Source of the DNA: Phaeodactylibacter sp.
Lineage (GTDB): Bacteria; Bacteroidota; Bacteroidia; Chitinophagales; Saprospiraceae
Length of the DNA stretch: 52,085 nucleotides
Direction of reading: 5' to 3'
NCBI GenBank assembly: GCA_024102975.1
Contig: JAGFJD010000372.1
Span: 1 to 52,085, forward strand
Below the pieces are notes generated by a model, which was not told the DNA's origin, did no database searches, and saw nothing but the letters and a program-made list of their open reading frames with translations. The position numbers and the translations under genes were made by a program. Shown here one piece after another: positions 27,309 to 35,345 of the stretch. Numbering within the stretch: position 1 is the first letter of the stretch; the number at the start of each line of letters is the position of its first letter.

Positions 27309-27779
27309 TCATTCCTCCCTATCAAAGAAATCGAACAAATACTGTTCGTCAAAATCGATCTCATAGCGGCGCAGGAGAGCGAGGTATTCCTCCCGAAAAG
27401 TGCGCTTCTTGTGGTGTTCAGGCTGGTTAAGGATGTATTTTATGACCCGGTCCAGTTCCTTTCGGGAATGGGAAAATGCGCCAAAGCCCTCCTGCCAGGA
27501 AAACCGGAAGGGAGAAAAGCCCTTCTCCTTAATAAATTTGGTGGTTTCCGTTTTCAAGACGTTGACGGTTGCAGAGAGGGAGATGTTAGGGTTTTGCCCG
27601 ACGAGGATATGCGCATGGTCCGGCATGAGATAGATAGCTAACAATTTGTGTTTCTTGTTTTGCAAGATGCCAGTCATATAGCGCTCCACTTCTTCGCGGA
27701 AAGACGGCCTGATCAGCGCCTGCCGGTATTTAACGGCAAAGACCAGGTGAGTGTACAATTGGGTATAGGTGTTCGCCAT
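27309..27779 (-). CDS. tnpA: Y1 (HUH) transposase, IS200/REP-associated type
   Basis: Single-strand HUH transposase. The 156-aa form starts at MANTYTQLYTHLVFAV (27777-27779); an ATG five codons earlier is possible. The HUH motif is MPDHAHILVG (about residues 56-65) and the catalytic tyrosine is in IKYILNQPEHHKKRTF (about 115-130). Length and sequence are typical of the IS200-like and RAYT families. No accessory TnpB/IscB was seen next to it. The gene has no stop or frameshift and may be active. Small palindromes in and around it are candidate substrates. Flanking genes face the same way, and a fragment of its own 3' end is repeated about 0.85 kb away. Confidence 0.93.
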   Translation of the reverse strand: MANTYTQLYTHLVFAVKYRQALIRPSFREEVERYMTGILQNKKHKLLAIYLMPDHAHILVGQNPNISLSATVNVLKTETTKFIKEKGFSPFRFSWQEGFGAFSHSRKELDRVIKYILNQPEHHKKRTFREEYLALLRRYEIDFDEQYLFDFFDREE

Positions 27780-27939
27780 AATTTTTTCTTTCAAGAACGG
27801 GAATTATTGGCTTACTGCAAATTTTTCGAGGCAGGAACCATCTTTTCATAGAGAGTTAACTCATAAAGATAATTTTGAACGACGCTTACAAACATAATAT
27901 TTTACCTCAAGCCCTGTACGCGATATGGGCATTTAGATA

Positions 27940-27956
27940 GCGGCCCGCTGGGCCGC
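27940..27956. repeat. Small palindrome B
   Basis: GCGGCCC-GCT-GGGCCGC, 7-bp stem and 3-nt loop. It is the best candidate for the left-end hairpin of the transposase element. Confidence 0.7.
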
Positions 27957-27975
27957 CGCATCACCCAAAATGGGT

Positions 27976-28005
27976 TTTCTACAAAGATAACGGTCCTACG
28001 GACCG
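27976..28005 (-). repeat. Small palindrome C with conserved flank
   Basis: CGGTCC-GTA-GGACCG on the minus strand, followed by TTATCTTTGTAGAAA. The same tail follows palindrome D on the other strand. Confidence 0.75.
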
Positions 28006-28098
28006 CACCATGAATCTAAATCTAAATCAGTCTTCTTTGACCACAGCAGTTTGACAGGCTACCTTAAGTCACATTTTCCAAGCTACAAGCTCCCGTTC

Positions 28099-28130
28099 TG
28101 GCCCAGAGGGCCAACATCTTTGTAGAATAT
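28099..28130 (+). repeat. Small palindrome D with conserved flank
   Basis: TGGCCC-AGA-GGGCCA followed by ACATCTTTGTAGAAT. It shares the ATCTTTGTAGAA tail with palindrome C while the stem sequence differs by paired changes. Confidence 0.75.
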
Positions 28131-28148
28131 GGACAGCATTCCGTTTCC

Positions 28149-28213
28149 CCGGCCCAGCGGGCCGGTATCTCATTCCTCCCCATCAAGAATAAAACAAATA
28201 CCATTCGTCAAAC
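28149..28213 (-). pseudogene. Palindrome E plus 3' fragment of a transposase gene
   Basis: CCGGCCC-AGC-GGGCCGG is followed by sequence closely matching 27304-27360, including the end of the transposase frame (EFDEWYLF here, DFDEQYLF in the intact gene). The match stops within a few bases of the SDR stop codon, so an old element end appears to have landed at the 3' end of that gene. Confidence 0.75.
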
Positions 28214-28933
28214 TCACCGCTTCGGTGGCTGCGTCGGCCGTACTTCCACCTTGCTCGGCAGGGTGCGCGGGTGCATACGCAGCAGGTCAACCACCATTTG
28301 GCCCAGGTCTTCGGGCTGTATCTTCCAGGCGTCGGCAGGGCTGGGGTTGTGGTCGTTGAAATAGGTAGCCACCGAGCCGGGCATGATCGTAGATACCTTG
28401 ACCCCGTGGTGGCGCAGGTCGAGCATGATGGCCTGGGTGAAGCCGACCAGGCCAAACTTGCTGGCGTTGTAGGCGGCCCCGCCGGCGAAGAAGTTGGTGC
28501 CCGCCAGGCTGGCAACGGTGATGATGTAGCCCTCGGATTCTTTCAGGGCTGGAATAGAAGCCTTAATGCTGTTGAACACCCCGGTGAGATTAGTATCAAT
28601 GGTATCCTGCCATTGGGTTGGGGTAAGGTCTTCTATGGAGGCGAAATGGCCCAGGCCGGCGTTGGCGATCAGGACGTCCAGCCGCCCCCATTCCTGAAGG
28701 ATGCGTTCGACGCTGGTCTGCTGGGCGCCCAGGTTGCGCACGTCGGCCGCAATGCCGATGGCCTTGCCCGGGCCGATCCGGTTGAGCTGAGCGGCAGCCT
28801 GGTCGATGGCTTCCTTTGACCGGCTGGTCACCGCGACGTTCATGCCTTCCCTGATGAGCGATTCGGCGATGCCCAGGCCAATGCCTTTGCTGCCGCCGGT
28901 GACGAGTGCTGTTTTTCCTTGTAGCTTTTCCAT
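28214..28933 (-). CDS. Short-chain dehydrogenase/reductase
   Basis: NAD(P)-dependent oxidoreductase of the classical SDR family, 239 aa. The cofactor motif TGGSKGIGLG lies near residues 12-21, NAG near 90-92, and the catalytic Y-N-A-S-K in AAYNASKFG (about 154-162) with the upstream Ser in ITVASLAG. It resembles 3-oxoacyl-ACP reductase-type SDRs of unknown substrate. The last residues (VRPTQPPKR) end exactly where a mobile-element fragment begins, so the original C-terminus may have been altered slightly. It is divergent from the 29057 gene. Confidence 0.92.
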   Translation of the reverse strand: MEKLQGKTALVTGGSKGIGLGIAESLIREGMNVAVTSRSKEAIDQAAAQLNRIGPGKAIGIAADVRNLGAQQTSVERILQEWGRLDVLIANAGLGHFASIEDLTPTQWQDTIDTNLTGVFNSIKASIPALKESEGYIITVASLAGTNFFAGGAAYNASKFGLVGFTQAIMLDLRHHGVKVSTIMPGSVATYFNDHNPSPADAWKIQPEDLGQMVVDLLRMHPRTLPSKVEVRPTQPPKR

Positions 28934-29056
28934 GTCTCTGGAACGCTTGTCAGATGGGAAGGTTCATTATTTTATTCGGCAAGCCGGAGAACTTTTTTTA
29001 ATTTTCCAATCCTTATCTTCTGACTTACTCAGGGGGCACAATTATTTTGCGAGCCT

Positions 29057-29326
29057 ATGAAGGGAAGGCAATATCAACACCGGCAAATCCGGACTTCCGG
29101 CGGTTGGCTGGCCATTGGCGGAGAGTATCTGCTCAAAACCGGCGGTTTCGAAGCCCGGGTGAAATTACTGCGGGACCGGTCGACGGATGACGCCCTGAAA
29201 TTCCGCGTCGAAGTGCTTCAGGCGGCAGCCGCCCACCTCGACGCCGGCAGCCGGATCACCCTTACAGCAGGCTGGGATGGGCAGGGAAACTGGCAGTTGC
29301 TGGATGTGGGGCCGGAGAGGGAGTAG
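29057..29326 (+). CDS. Small hypothetical protein
   Basis: Not recognised. The 89-aa product has no signal peptide or membrane segment; it is mostly predicted beta strands with a basic N-terminus (KGRQYQHRQIR) and an ITLTAGWDGQGNWQLLDVG end. It reads as one compact domain with codon use like its neighbours. It lies 52 nt before the HtrA-like protease on the same strand, so it may be its operon partner. It could be an unrelated small protein. Confidence 0.6.
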   Translation: MKGRQYQHRQIRTSGGWLAIGGEYLLKTGGFEARVKLLRDRSTDDALKFRVEVLQAAAAHLDAGSRITLTAGWDGQGNWQLLDVGPERE

Positions 29327-29378
29327 GGTAACCTTTTGCCGGATGTTCAAATTCAAATCACAAAAGAAAAACAACACC

Positions 29379-30854
29379 ATGTTCAACCGCATTCCTGTCA
29401 TTCTGATCGCATTGCTTTGTGCCGGTTCTCTTTTGGGGCAGGAGCCTGCCGCCAACCCGCTGGAGCGCGCCCTTTCCGGAGTTGTAACCGTTGCCGTGTT
29501 CGACGCAGCAGACGAAGACCAGGTCCTGGGCTACGCGGAAGCCAGAAGGCGATACGCCGATATTGCCTATGAAAAGGCGCCGGACATGAGCGACGCCTTC
29601 TCCAACGGTTCCGGCTTCGTTGTCGAATACGGAGGCAGCTATTACGTCCTGACCAATGTGCACGTTATCGACGCGGCTTCGGGAGAGCCGGGCTCGATCA
29701 TGGTTTTCAGCATCACCCGGGAGCAGTACCCCATGAAGGTGATAGGCGGCGACAGCTTTTACGACCTCGCCATCCTGGCATTCGACGGCAAGGCGCCGGG
29801 GGAAGAGATACAGCCCTTGTCCTTCAGCCGGCAGGAGGCAGAGCTGGCCCAGAAGGCCTACTCCATCGGCAACCCGCTGGGCACGTATCCCTATACCATC
29901 ACCGAAGGGATCATCAGCGGCAAAAACCGCCTCTTCTTCCGGCCGACGACGGGCCGCTTCGGCTTCCTGCAGCATACCGCCACCCTGATCTGGGGCAACA
30001 GCGGCGGGCCGCTGGTCGACGAGGGCGGGCAGGTGATCGGCATTAACACCTGGATTCATACCCGCAACGACCAGGGGCAGAACTACCTCTTCTCCCAGTT
30101 GAATTTTGCCCTGGAGGGAGGGCTGGCCTACCGCCTTTTCCAGGAAATGATGGAAAACGGAGGGCGGGTGCGCCGGGCTTTCCTGGGCATTGTTTTTTCT
30201 TCCTCGCCGGGCCTGCTCGGCGGGGCGGAATCTCCACCTGTTATACACAGCATTCTGGACGGAAGCCCGGCGGCGGAAGCGCTGGAGGGCCGCATTGGCT
30301 TTACCGTCACTGCCATCAACGGCCAGCCGGTAAAAACGCTGCAGGACATTGTCCGGACGCTCGAGGCCTGCGATCCGGGGCAGGACATATCGCTGGACCT
30401 CAAAAAAGGAATACTCTCACCGGAAGCTACGGTAATAGCCGGCGAACTCACCGCCGCCAACCTGGAGAAAACGGCCCACCATTTTTTCAGGGCATTCACC
30501 GATTATGACGTAGAGGCCGTCGCGCAGGGCGTTCGACTCACCGGAAACCCCGTCAGGAGTTACCACCGCATCGAGGTGGCCAAATCGGATGTCCATCCTC
30601 CCGACAACGCCACTTTTGAAGTGGAACAGGGTGAGATTTCGTACGGCATCGCCGGCATCGGAGCAGTAGACAGCTACGGGCGAGGGCATTTTTACCGGGC
30701 CAATTCCATTCAGGAAGTGGCTACCGCCATTCGCCTCAACGCCCTGGAGGGCCATATCGGCGCCGATCTGCTGGACGAGAGCAAGAACCTGCAACGGGTG
30801 CGCTTCTTCATGACAGATGGCAACCTGGACGAGGCGAAAGTGCTGTTTTACTGA
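29379..30854 (+). CDS. Secreted trypsin-like serine protease with PDZ domain
   Basis: HtrA/DegP-like periplasmic protease. It is 491 aa from the ATG at 29379; a frame opening at 29277 overlaps the preceding gene and is unlikely. A signal peptide (VILIALLCAGSLLGQ, about 7-21) is followed by a chymotrypsin-fold domain with H95 (LTNVHVID), D129 (YDLAIL) and S208 (GNSGGP). One PDZ domain lies near 285-345 (AINGQPVKTLQDIV). The last roughly 120 residues are unassigned. The long insertion before the catalytic His (residues 45-75) is unusual. It probably acts in envelope protein quality control or processing. Confidence 0.92.
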   Translation: MFNRIPVILIALLCAGSLLGQEPAANPLERALSGVVTVAVFDAADEDQVLGYAEARRRYADIAYEKAPDMSDAFSNGSGFVVEYGGSYYVLTNVHVIDAASGEPGSIMVFSITREQYPMKVIGGDSFYDLAILAFDGKAPGEEIQPLSFSRQEAELAQKAYSIGNPLGTYPYTITEGIISGKNRLFFRPTTGRFGFLQHTATLIWGNSGGPLVDEGGQVIGINTWIHTRNDQGQNYLFSQLNFALEGGLAYRLFQEMMENGGRVRRAFLGIVFSSSPGLLGGAESPPVIHSILDGSPAAEALEGRIGFTVTAINGQPVKTLQDIVRTLEACDPGQDISLDLKKGILSPEATVIAGELTAANLEKTAHHFFRAFTDYDVEAVAQGVRLTGNPVRSYHRIEVAKSDVHPPDNATFEVEQGEISYGIAGIGAVDSYGRGHFYRANSIQEVATAIRLNALEGHIGADLLDESKNLQRVRFFMTDGNLDEAKVLFY

Positions 30855-31010
30855 GAAAATCGTCGGATTCGGAGGTTCTGGCAGATTTGTCCTGGGTTTT
30901 GGGAAATTTGTCCTTGTGCTTTGAATTGAAAATGAATAACTTGAAAGGGCATAAGTTATTTAACTTCAGAGCATTAGTCTTTTATTTTTTCAAACCTAAA
31001 ACCTCCTGTC

Positions 31011-32954
31011 ATGAAAAAGTTATTCTACTTTTTCCTCATTTGCATTCCTTTTTTTGCTCAGGGCCAGGCCATCGAAGCTACCGTAATCGGGCGCTGGGAC
31101 GATGAAAGCATTCCCGAGTCCATTTTCGGCGGGCCGTATCAGGATGTCTGGGGCGCCGTTGTGAACGGCAGGGAGATCAGCATTGTTACGTCTACCGCCG
31201 GGCTTCATTTTTTTGACCTCAGCGGCGAAACGCCCAATATGGAGCCGGTAGCCTTCGTGCCGGGAGCAGACCAGGGCACGGCGATAGGATGGCGTGACGT
31301 GAAGACCTACTTACACTATGCTTACGCCGTATCGGACGCGGGCGCCAGCACCCTGCAGGTCATCGATATGAGCGGGCTGCCGGACGCCGTAGAGATTGTC
31401 TACGATTCAGACGAGTTCTTTGCCAACCGGCACAATATCTTTATAGATGAGGCCAACGCCCGCCTCTATGCTGTCGGAGGATTCAATGAGACGCTCCAGA
31501 TACTTTCCCTGGATGATCCCGAACAGCCTGAACTTATGGCCTCATTTCCCAATGACAACCTGTCTGTGCCTTATATCCATGACCTTTATGTGCGGGATAA
31601 TATTGCTTACCTGAATGCAGCATATCTGGGTTTAATGGTCGTAGACCTCAGTGATCCTGATAACCCGGAGTTATTGGGGACAATGACCGAATACATCGAA
31701 CAAGGCTACAACCACTCCGGGTGGCTTTCCGAAGACGGGCAACACTATTTTCTTTGCGACGAAACTCACGGAACGGATATCAAGGTCGTGGATGTCAGTG
31801 ATCTCTCCAACATCCACGTAGTATCCACAATGAATGCGCAGTCCTTTCCCGGCCAGATCGCCCACAATGTATACCCCTACGGCAACCTGCTCCACGTTTC
31901 TTATTATTTTGATGGCCTTCAGGTGTTCGACGTTTCCAACCCACGGTTTCCCAGGAAAGCAGCATACTATGATACCTATGAGGGGCCGAACAGTTCGTTT
32001 TCCTACTATGGCGCCTGGGGCGTTTTTGTGCTGCCTTCCGGCAGAGTCCTTGTTTCTGATATGGCCAATGGCCTTTTTTTCTATGAGGCTATCGAGCCCC
32101 TGCCCTACACCTCTGTCACGGCAAATCTGGCCGGTATCGAGGCTTGTGTGGGAGAAACCGTCGAGTTCCTCATTGAGGTGGGCACCGATTTTTCTTCATC
32201 CGGCGTGACGTTGAACACCGATGGCACCTCGCCCACCCTGGAGATACAACTCAGCTCTACGCAGGCAGTACCCGGCGAGGTGGTGCAGGCCCACGTCACG
32301 CTCCTGCAAACCGGTGCCGGCTACCTGGTGATCAACGCTACCGACGGCGTATCAGGAAGCGAGCTGCAGCTCAATGTCAGCAGTTTTGAGTTGACGGAAC
32401 CCGCTCTTCTGACCCTGCCTGCCGACGGCGCGGTCGATGCTCCGCTACGGCCTTTGTTCCGCTGGGAAGTCCCTTCCAACTCTGCCTCCAAAAGCATACA
32501 AATCTCCACCGATCCGGATGATTTTGAAGAGAACATTTTTTTTGAAGCGGCTACGCTGAGCCAAAACTTCTTTCTCACCGAGACGCTGGAAGAATGGACC
32601 ACCTATTACTGGCGAGTTCTCACCACGAGCCAATGCGGAGACCTGCCCTCTTCCGTTTTCTCCTTCACCACCCGAGGGACGGTGGGTACCGAAGCGGAAA
32701 TAGCCGGCAACGGATTTCAACTCTATCCCAATCCGGCTTCGGGATTCTTACAGATTGCCTTCAACCAGCCTTTGGGGGAGGCGCTGCAGGTAGAATGCGT
32801 AGCGGCAAACGGCCAACCTGTACAGAGTACGCGGATGGATCGGTACGCGCAGTTTTTGCAACTGGATACCAGCGGCCTGCCCGATGGCCTCTACTGGCTG
32901 CGCCTGGCCAACAGTAAGGGCGCCGTCAGCAGAAAAATAATCGTTCAACGCTGA
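31011..32954 (+). CDS. Choice-of-anchor-B T9SS protein, paralogue 1
   Basis: Secreted surface protein of unknown activity. The 647-aa protein has a signal peptide (LFYFFLICIPFFAQGQ, cleavage near residue 19). The choice-of-anchor-B / LVIVD-type propeller (about 30-365) shows YQDVWGAVVNGREISIVTS, GWRDVKTYLHYAYAVSD, NHSGWLSEDGQ and the GAWGVFVLPSGRVLVSDM closing unit. A fibronectin/Ig-like region follows, then a T9SS sorting domain starting FQLYPNPASGFLQIAF (about 567). The next gene is a same-length paralogue. Hairpins and a terminator separate the two. Confidence 0.88.
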   Translation: MKKLFYFFLICIPFFAQGQAIEATVIGRWDDESIPESIFGGPYQDVWGAVVNGREISIVTSTAGLHFFDLSGETPNMEPVAFVPGADQGTAIGWRDVKTYLHYAYAVSDAGASTLQVIDMSGLPDAVEIVYDSDEFFANRHNIFIDEANARLYAVGGFNETLQILSLDDPEQPELMASFPNDNLSVPYIHDLYVRDNIAYLNAAYLGLMVVDLSDPDNPELLGTMTEYIEQGYNHSGWLSEDGQHYFLCDETHGTDIKVVDVSDLSNIHVVSTMNAQSFPGQIAHNVYPYGNLLHVSYYFDGLQVFDVSNPRFPRKAAYYDTYEGPNSSFSYYGAWGVFVLPSGRVLVSDMANGLFFYEAIEPLPYTSVTANLAGIEACVGETVEFLIEVGTDFSSSGVTLNTDGTSPTLEIQLSSTQAVPGEVVQAHVTLLQTGAGYLVINATDGVSGSELQLNVSSFELTEPALLTLPADGAVDAPLRPLFRWEVPSNSASKSIQISTDPDDFEENIFFEAATLSQNFFLTETLEEWTTYYWRVLTTSQCGDLPSSVFSFTTRGTVGTEAEIAGNGFQLYPNPASGFLQIAFNQPLGEALQVECVAANGQPVQSTRMDRYAQFLQLDTSGLPDGLYWLRLANSKGAVSRKIIVQR

Positions 32955-32964
32955 TCTTCAACAT

Positions 32965-33005
32965 GAGCCATCCGGATTTGCCGTCCGGAATTTTCCGGAT
33001 GGCTC
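32965..33005 (+). other. Hairpin after anchor-B paralogue 1
   Basis: A 12-bp perfect stem (GAGCCATCCGGA and complement) with a 17-nt loop, beginning 11 nt after the stop. A weak U-run appears only about 15 nt downstream, so it is a possible terminator or 3' stabiliser. Confidence 0.55.
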
Positions 33006-33178
33006 CTGTCCTCCAAAGCTTTTTCGACTTGTCCTTTTTTAGCCTTTACCAACAGATTCGCCTCCATTGATACCAAAATTGGGCCATTTGGTAGATTGGG
33101 TTTGCAGAGGTTGAGGAATGCAGCTATTTTCACCAGCCGTTGTCCTTAACTTTTATAAACGCAAGTGTGGCAGTGCAT

Positions 33179-33206
33179 GAGCCGAACGACCGGCTCCGCT
33201 TTTTTT
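33179..33206 (+). terminator. Probable rho-independent terminator
   Basis: GAGCCG-AACGAC-CGGCTC is followed by CGC and seven T. It lies 47 nt before the ATG of paralogue 2 and would stop read-through from paralogue 1, implying that paralogue 2 starts from a promoter in the last ~45 nt or is attenuated. Confidence 0.6.
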
Positions 33207-33252
33207 ACTCACACCTGCGAAAAGATTTCATTCTTCACTAAAATCACCCGTT

Positions 33253-35196
33253 ATGAAACAGCGTGTACTCGCACTACTCCTTTGTACCCCCTTTTTTGCT
33301 CTCAGCCAGGCCACCCAGGCCACTTTGCTGGGCCACTGGAATGACGAAAGCATCCCGCAGGCCTTCTTCGCCAACCCTTATCACGATGTCTGGGGGACAG
33401 TAATCAATGACAAGGAGGTCGGCATCATCACCTCCACCCTGGGCATCCACTTCTTCGACCTGAGCAATGCGGAAGCGGCTCTCGAACCCGTCGCTTTCGC
33501 GCCGGCCACCGTACAGGGTAACGCCATCGGGCACCGGGACGTGAAAACCTATCTCCACTACGCTTATGCCGTAGCTGATGAAGGCGCCAGCACCCTGCAG
33601 GTCATCGACATGAGCAACCTGCCGGAATCGGTTGAGGTCGTTTACGAGTCGGACGAATTTATCCGGACGACGCACAATATCTTTATCGACGAAGACAACG
33701 CCCGCCTGTACGCCGTCGGCGGCAGCGGGTTCAACCTCCGAATTCTGTCGCTGGACAACCCGGAGCAGCCGGAACTGCTGGCTTCCTATCCTACGGCAAG
33801 CGTGCCTTTGCCTTATATCCACGACTGTTACGTCCGGGATAATATCGCCTACCTCAACGCCGGGCCCGCCGGTTTTATCGTCATGGATATGACAGATCCC
33901 GCTAACCCGGAATTGCTGGGCACGATGACCGAATATCCCGAGCAGGGGTACAACCACTCCGGCTGGTTGTCGGAAGACGGGCAGTACTACTACCTGGCAG
34001 ATGAAACCCACGGCCGCGATATCAAAATCGTCGACGTCAGCGACCTGTCTGATATGAAGGTGGTTGCTACTTTTGATGCCAAATCTTTCCCCGGGCAAAT
34101 CCCGCATAACGTTTATCCCAAAGATGGGTTGCTGTTCGTTTCCTACTATTACGACGGCCTTCAGGTCTATGATATTTCCAACCCGCTGTTCCCGCGCCGC
34201 GTCGCCTATTATGACACCTATGACGGGCCGGATGTCGAATTCTTTGCCGGCGCCTGGGGGGTGTTCGTCCTCCCTTCCGGCCGCGCTTTGATCTCGGATA
34301 TGAACAATGGCTTTTACTTCTTCGAAGCCATAGATTTGCCGCCCTATACTTCTGTCACTCCGAATATTACCGGCATCAATGCCTGCGTAGGCGCTGCCCG
34401 CAACTTTTCCATTGAGGTAGGGACGGATTTCCTGGCCTCGGGCGTTACGCTCTCCACGGAAGGGAGCTCCGAAAGCCTGGTAGTGGAACTGGCCGTTACG
34501 GACGCCAGCCCCGGCGATATCGTTGACGTATCGGTAAGCGGGATCGAGCCGGGGGACGCCACCCTGGTGATCAATGCCACCGATGGCGTTGCGGAAAGCC
34601 GGGTGGAGATTACGGTACACGTAATCGGCCTTCCTGCCCCGGCAACCCTGCAGGCCCCCAGCGATGGCCGGGAAGATGTCCGCCTGAATCCGTTATTCTT
34701 CTGGACGGGGGCGGGCCCCGGCAGCCTCCTGCCGAAACGGATTCAGATTTCTGCCGATGCCGATGATTTTGAAGCCGGCATCATTTATGAAACGGCGGTG
34801 AGCGGCAACTCCTTCACCCTGCCCTTCGAACTGGAGGAAGGAACGACTTATTACTGGCGGATCGTCACTTCCGGTGAATGTGGCGACAGCTTTTCGCTGG
34901 TCTTTTCCTTTACCACCGAAACAACCACGAGCATTTCCGAGATCGGCGGCAACAGCTTCAGGCTGTACCCCAATCCGACCAACGCGTCCGTGCGGTTAAG
35001 TTTTGCTCATCCCATTGATCAGGAACTGCAGGTTGAGTGGTTTTCCGCCAGCGGCCAACGCCTGAAAACTCAACAAATGAGTGCCCAGGCCCACGAATTG
35101 GCAATGGACACCGGGCACCTGCCCGAAGGCCTTTACCTGGTCCGGATTTCCACACAGCAGCAGGCTGTCAGCCGGAGAGTGCTGGTCAGGCACTGA
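33253..35196 (+). CDS. Choice-of-anchor-B T9SS protein, paralogue 2
   Basis: Same architecture and the same length (647 aa) as the gene at 31011. Signal peptide (LALLLCTPFFALSQ, cleavage near residue 19); anchor-B propeller with YHDVWGTVINDKEVGIITS, GHRDVKTYLHYAYAVAD, NHSGWLSEDGQ and GAWGVFVLPSGRALISDM; Ig-like region; T9SS sorting domain from FRLYPNPTNASVRLSF (about 567). Differences are scattered substitutions without indels of note, so this is a tandem duplication that has diverged. Function unknown; surface binding is a reasonable guess. Confidence 0.88.
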   Translation: MKQRVLALLLCTPFFALSQATQATLLGHWNDESIPQAFFANPYHDVWGTVINDKEVGIITSTLGIHFFDLSNAEAALEPVAFAPATVQGNAIGHRDVKTYLHYAYAVADEGASTLQVIDMSNLPESVEVVYESDEFIRTTHNIFIDEDNARLYAVGGSGFNLRILSLDNPEQPELLASYPTASVPLPYIHDCYVRDNIAYLNAGPAGFIVMDMTDPANPELLGTMTEYPEQGYNHSGWLSEDGQYYYLADETHGRDIKIVDVSDLSDMKVVATFDAKSFPGQIPHNVYPKDGLLFVSYYYDGLQVYDISNPLFPRRVAYYDTYDGPDVEFFAGAWGVFVLPSGRALISDMNNGFYFFEAIDLPPYTSVTPNITGINACVGAARNFSIEVGTDFLASGVTLSTEGSSESLVVELAVTDASPGDIVDVSVSGIEPGDATLVINATDGVAESRVEITVHVIGLPAPATLQAPSDGREDVRLNPLFFWTGAGPGSLLPKRIQISADADDFEAGIIYETAVSGNSFTLPFELEEGTTYYWRIVTSGECGDSFSLVFSFTTETTTSISEIGGNSFRLYPNPTNASVRLSFAHPIDQELQVEWFSASGQRLKTQQMSAQAHELAMDTGHLPEGLYLVRISTQQQAVSRRVLVRH

Positions 35197-35267
35197 CCAA
35201 AATCAGCCTCCCGGCATGATGATCCTCATGTAAACGAAGGAAGATTCAGGTTATCTTATGCGCGGCT

Positions 35268-35323
35268 GGCCGGGGCGGGTTTGCATGCCCCTCCATTAAC
35301 GGCACGGCAAACCCGCTCCGGCC
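35268..35323. promoter_or_regulatory. Large hairpin in the asnA leader
   Basis: Arms 35268-35284 and 35307-35323 pair at 16 of 17 positions (GGCCGGGGCGGGTTTGC type), with a 22-nt loop. It ends 22 nt before the asnA ATG and has no U-run. It could be the 3' end of the anchor-B transcript or an asnA leader structure. Confidence 0.55.
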
Positions 35324-35345
35324 TTAACCATTTAAAACCTGAATC

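Larger units (their letters stand above)
27289..27956 (-). mobile_element. IS200-like / RAYT element (limits tentative)
   Basis: A single Y1 transposase gene is bracketed by small palindromes: 27289-27303 directly after its stop and 27940-27956 about 160 nt before its start. The 0.67-kb span matches IS200-type elements, which carry subterminal hairpins instead of inverted terminal repeats. The ends are inferred from the palindromes; no target-site evidence was visible. Confidence 0.55.
27780..28213. other. 434-nt spacer carrying the palindrome cluster
   Basis: No intact gene. It holds four palindromic units listed separately plus a 3' transposase fragment. The first 160 nt upstream of the transposase are AT-rich and may include its promoter and element left end. 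Confidence 0.7.

Noticed and set aside
27289-28213. CRISPR array
   Set aside because: The repeated units are unequal palindromes at irregular spacing without constant-length spacers and without cas genes.
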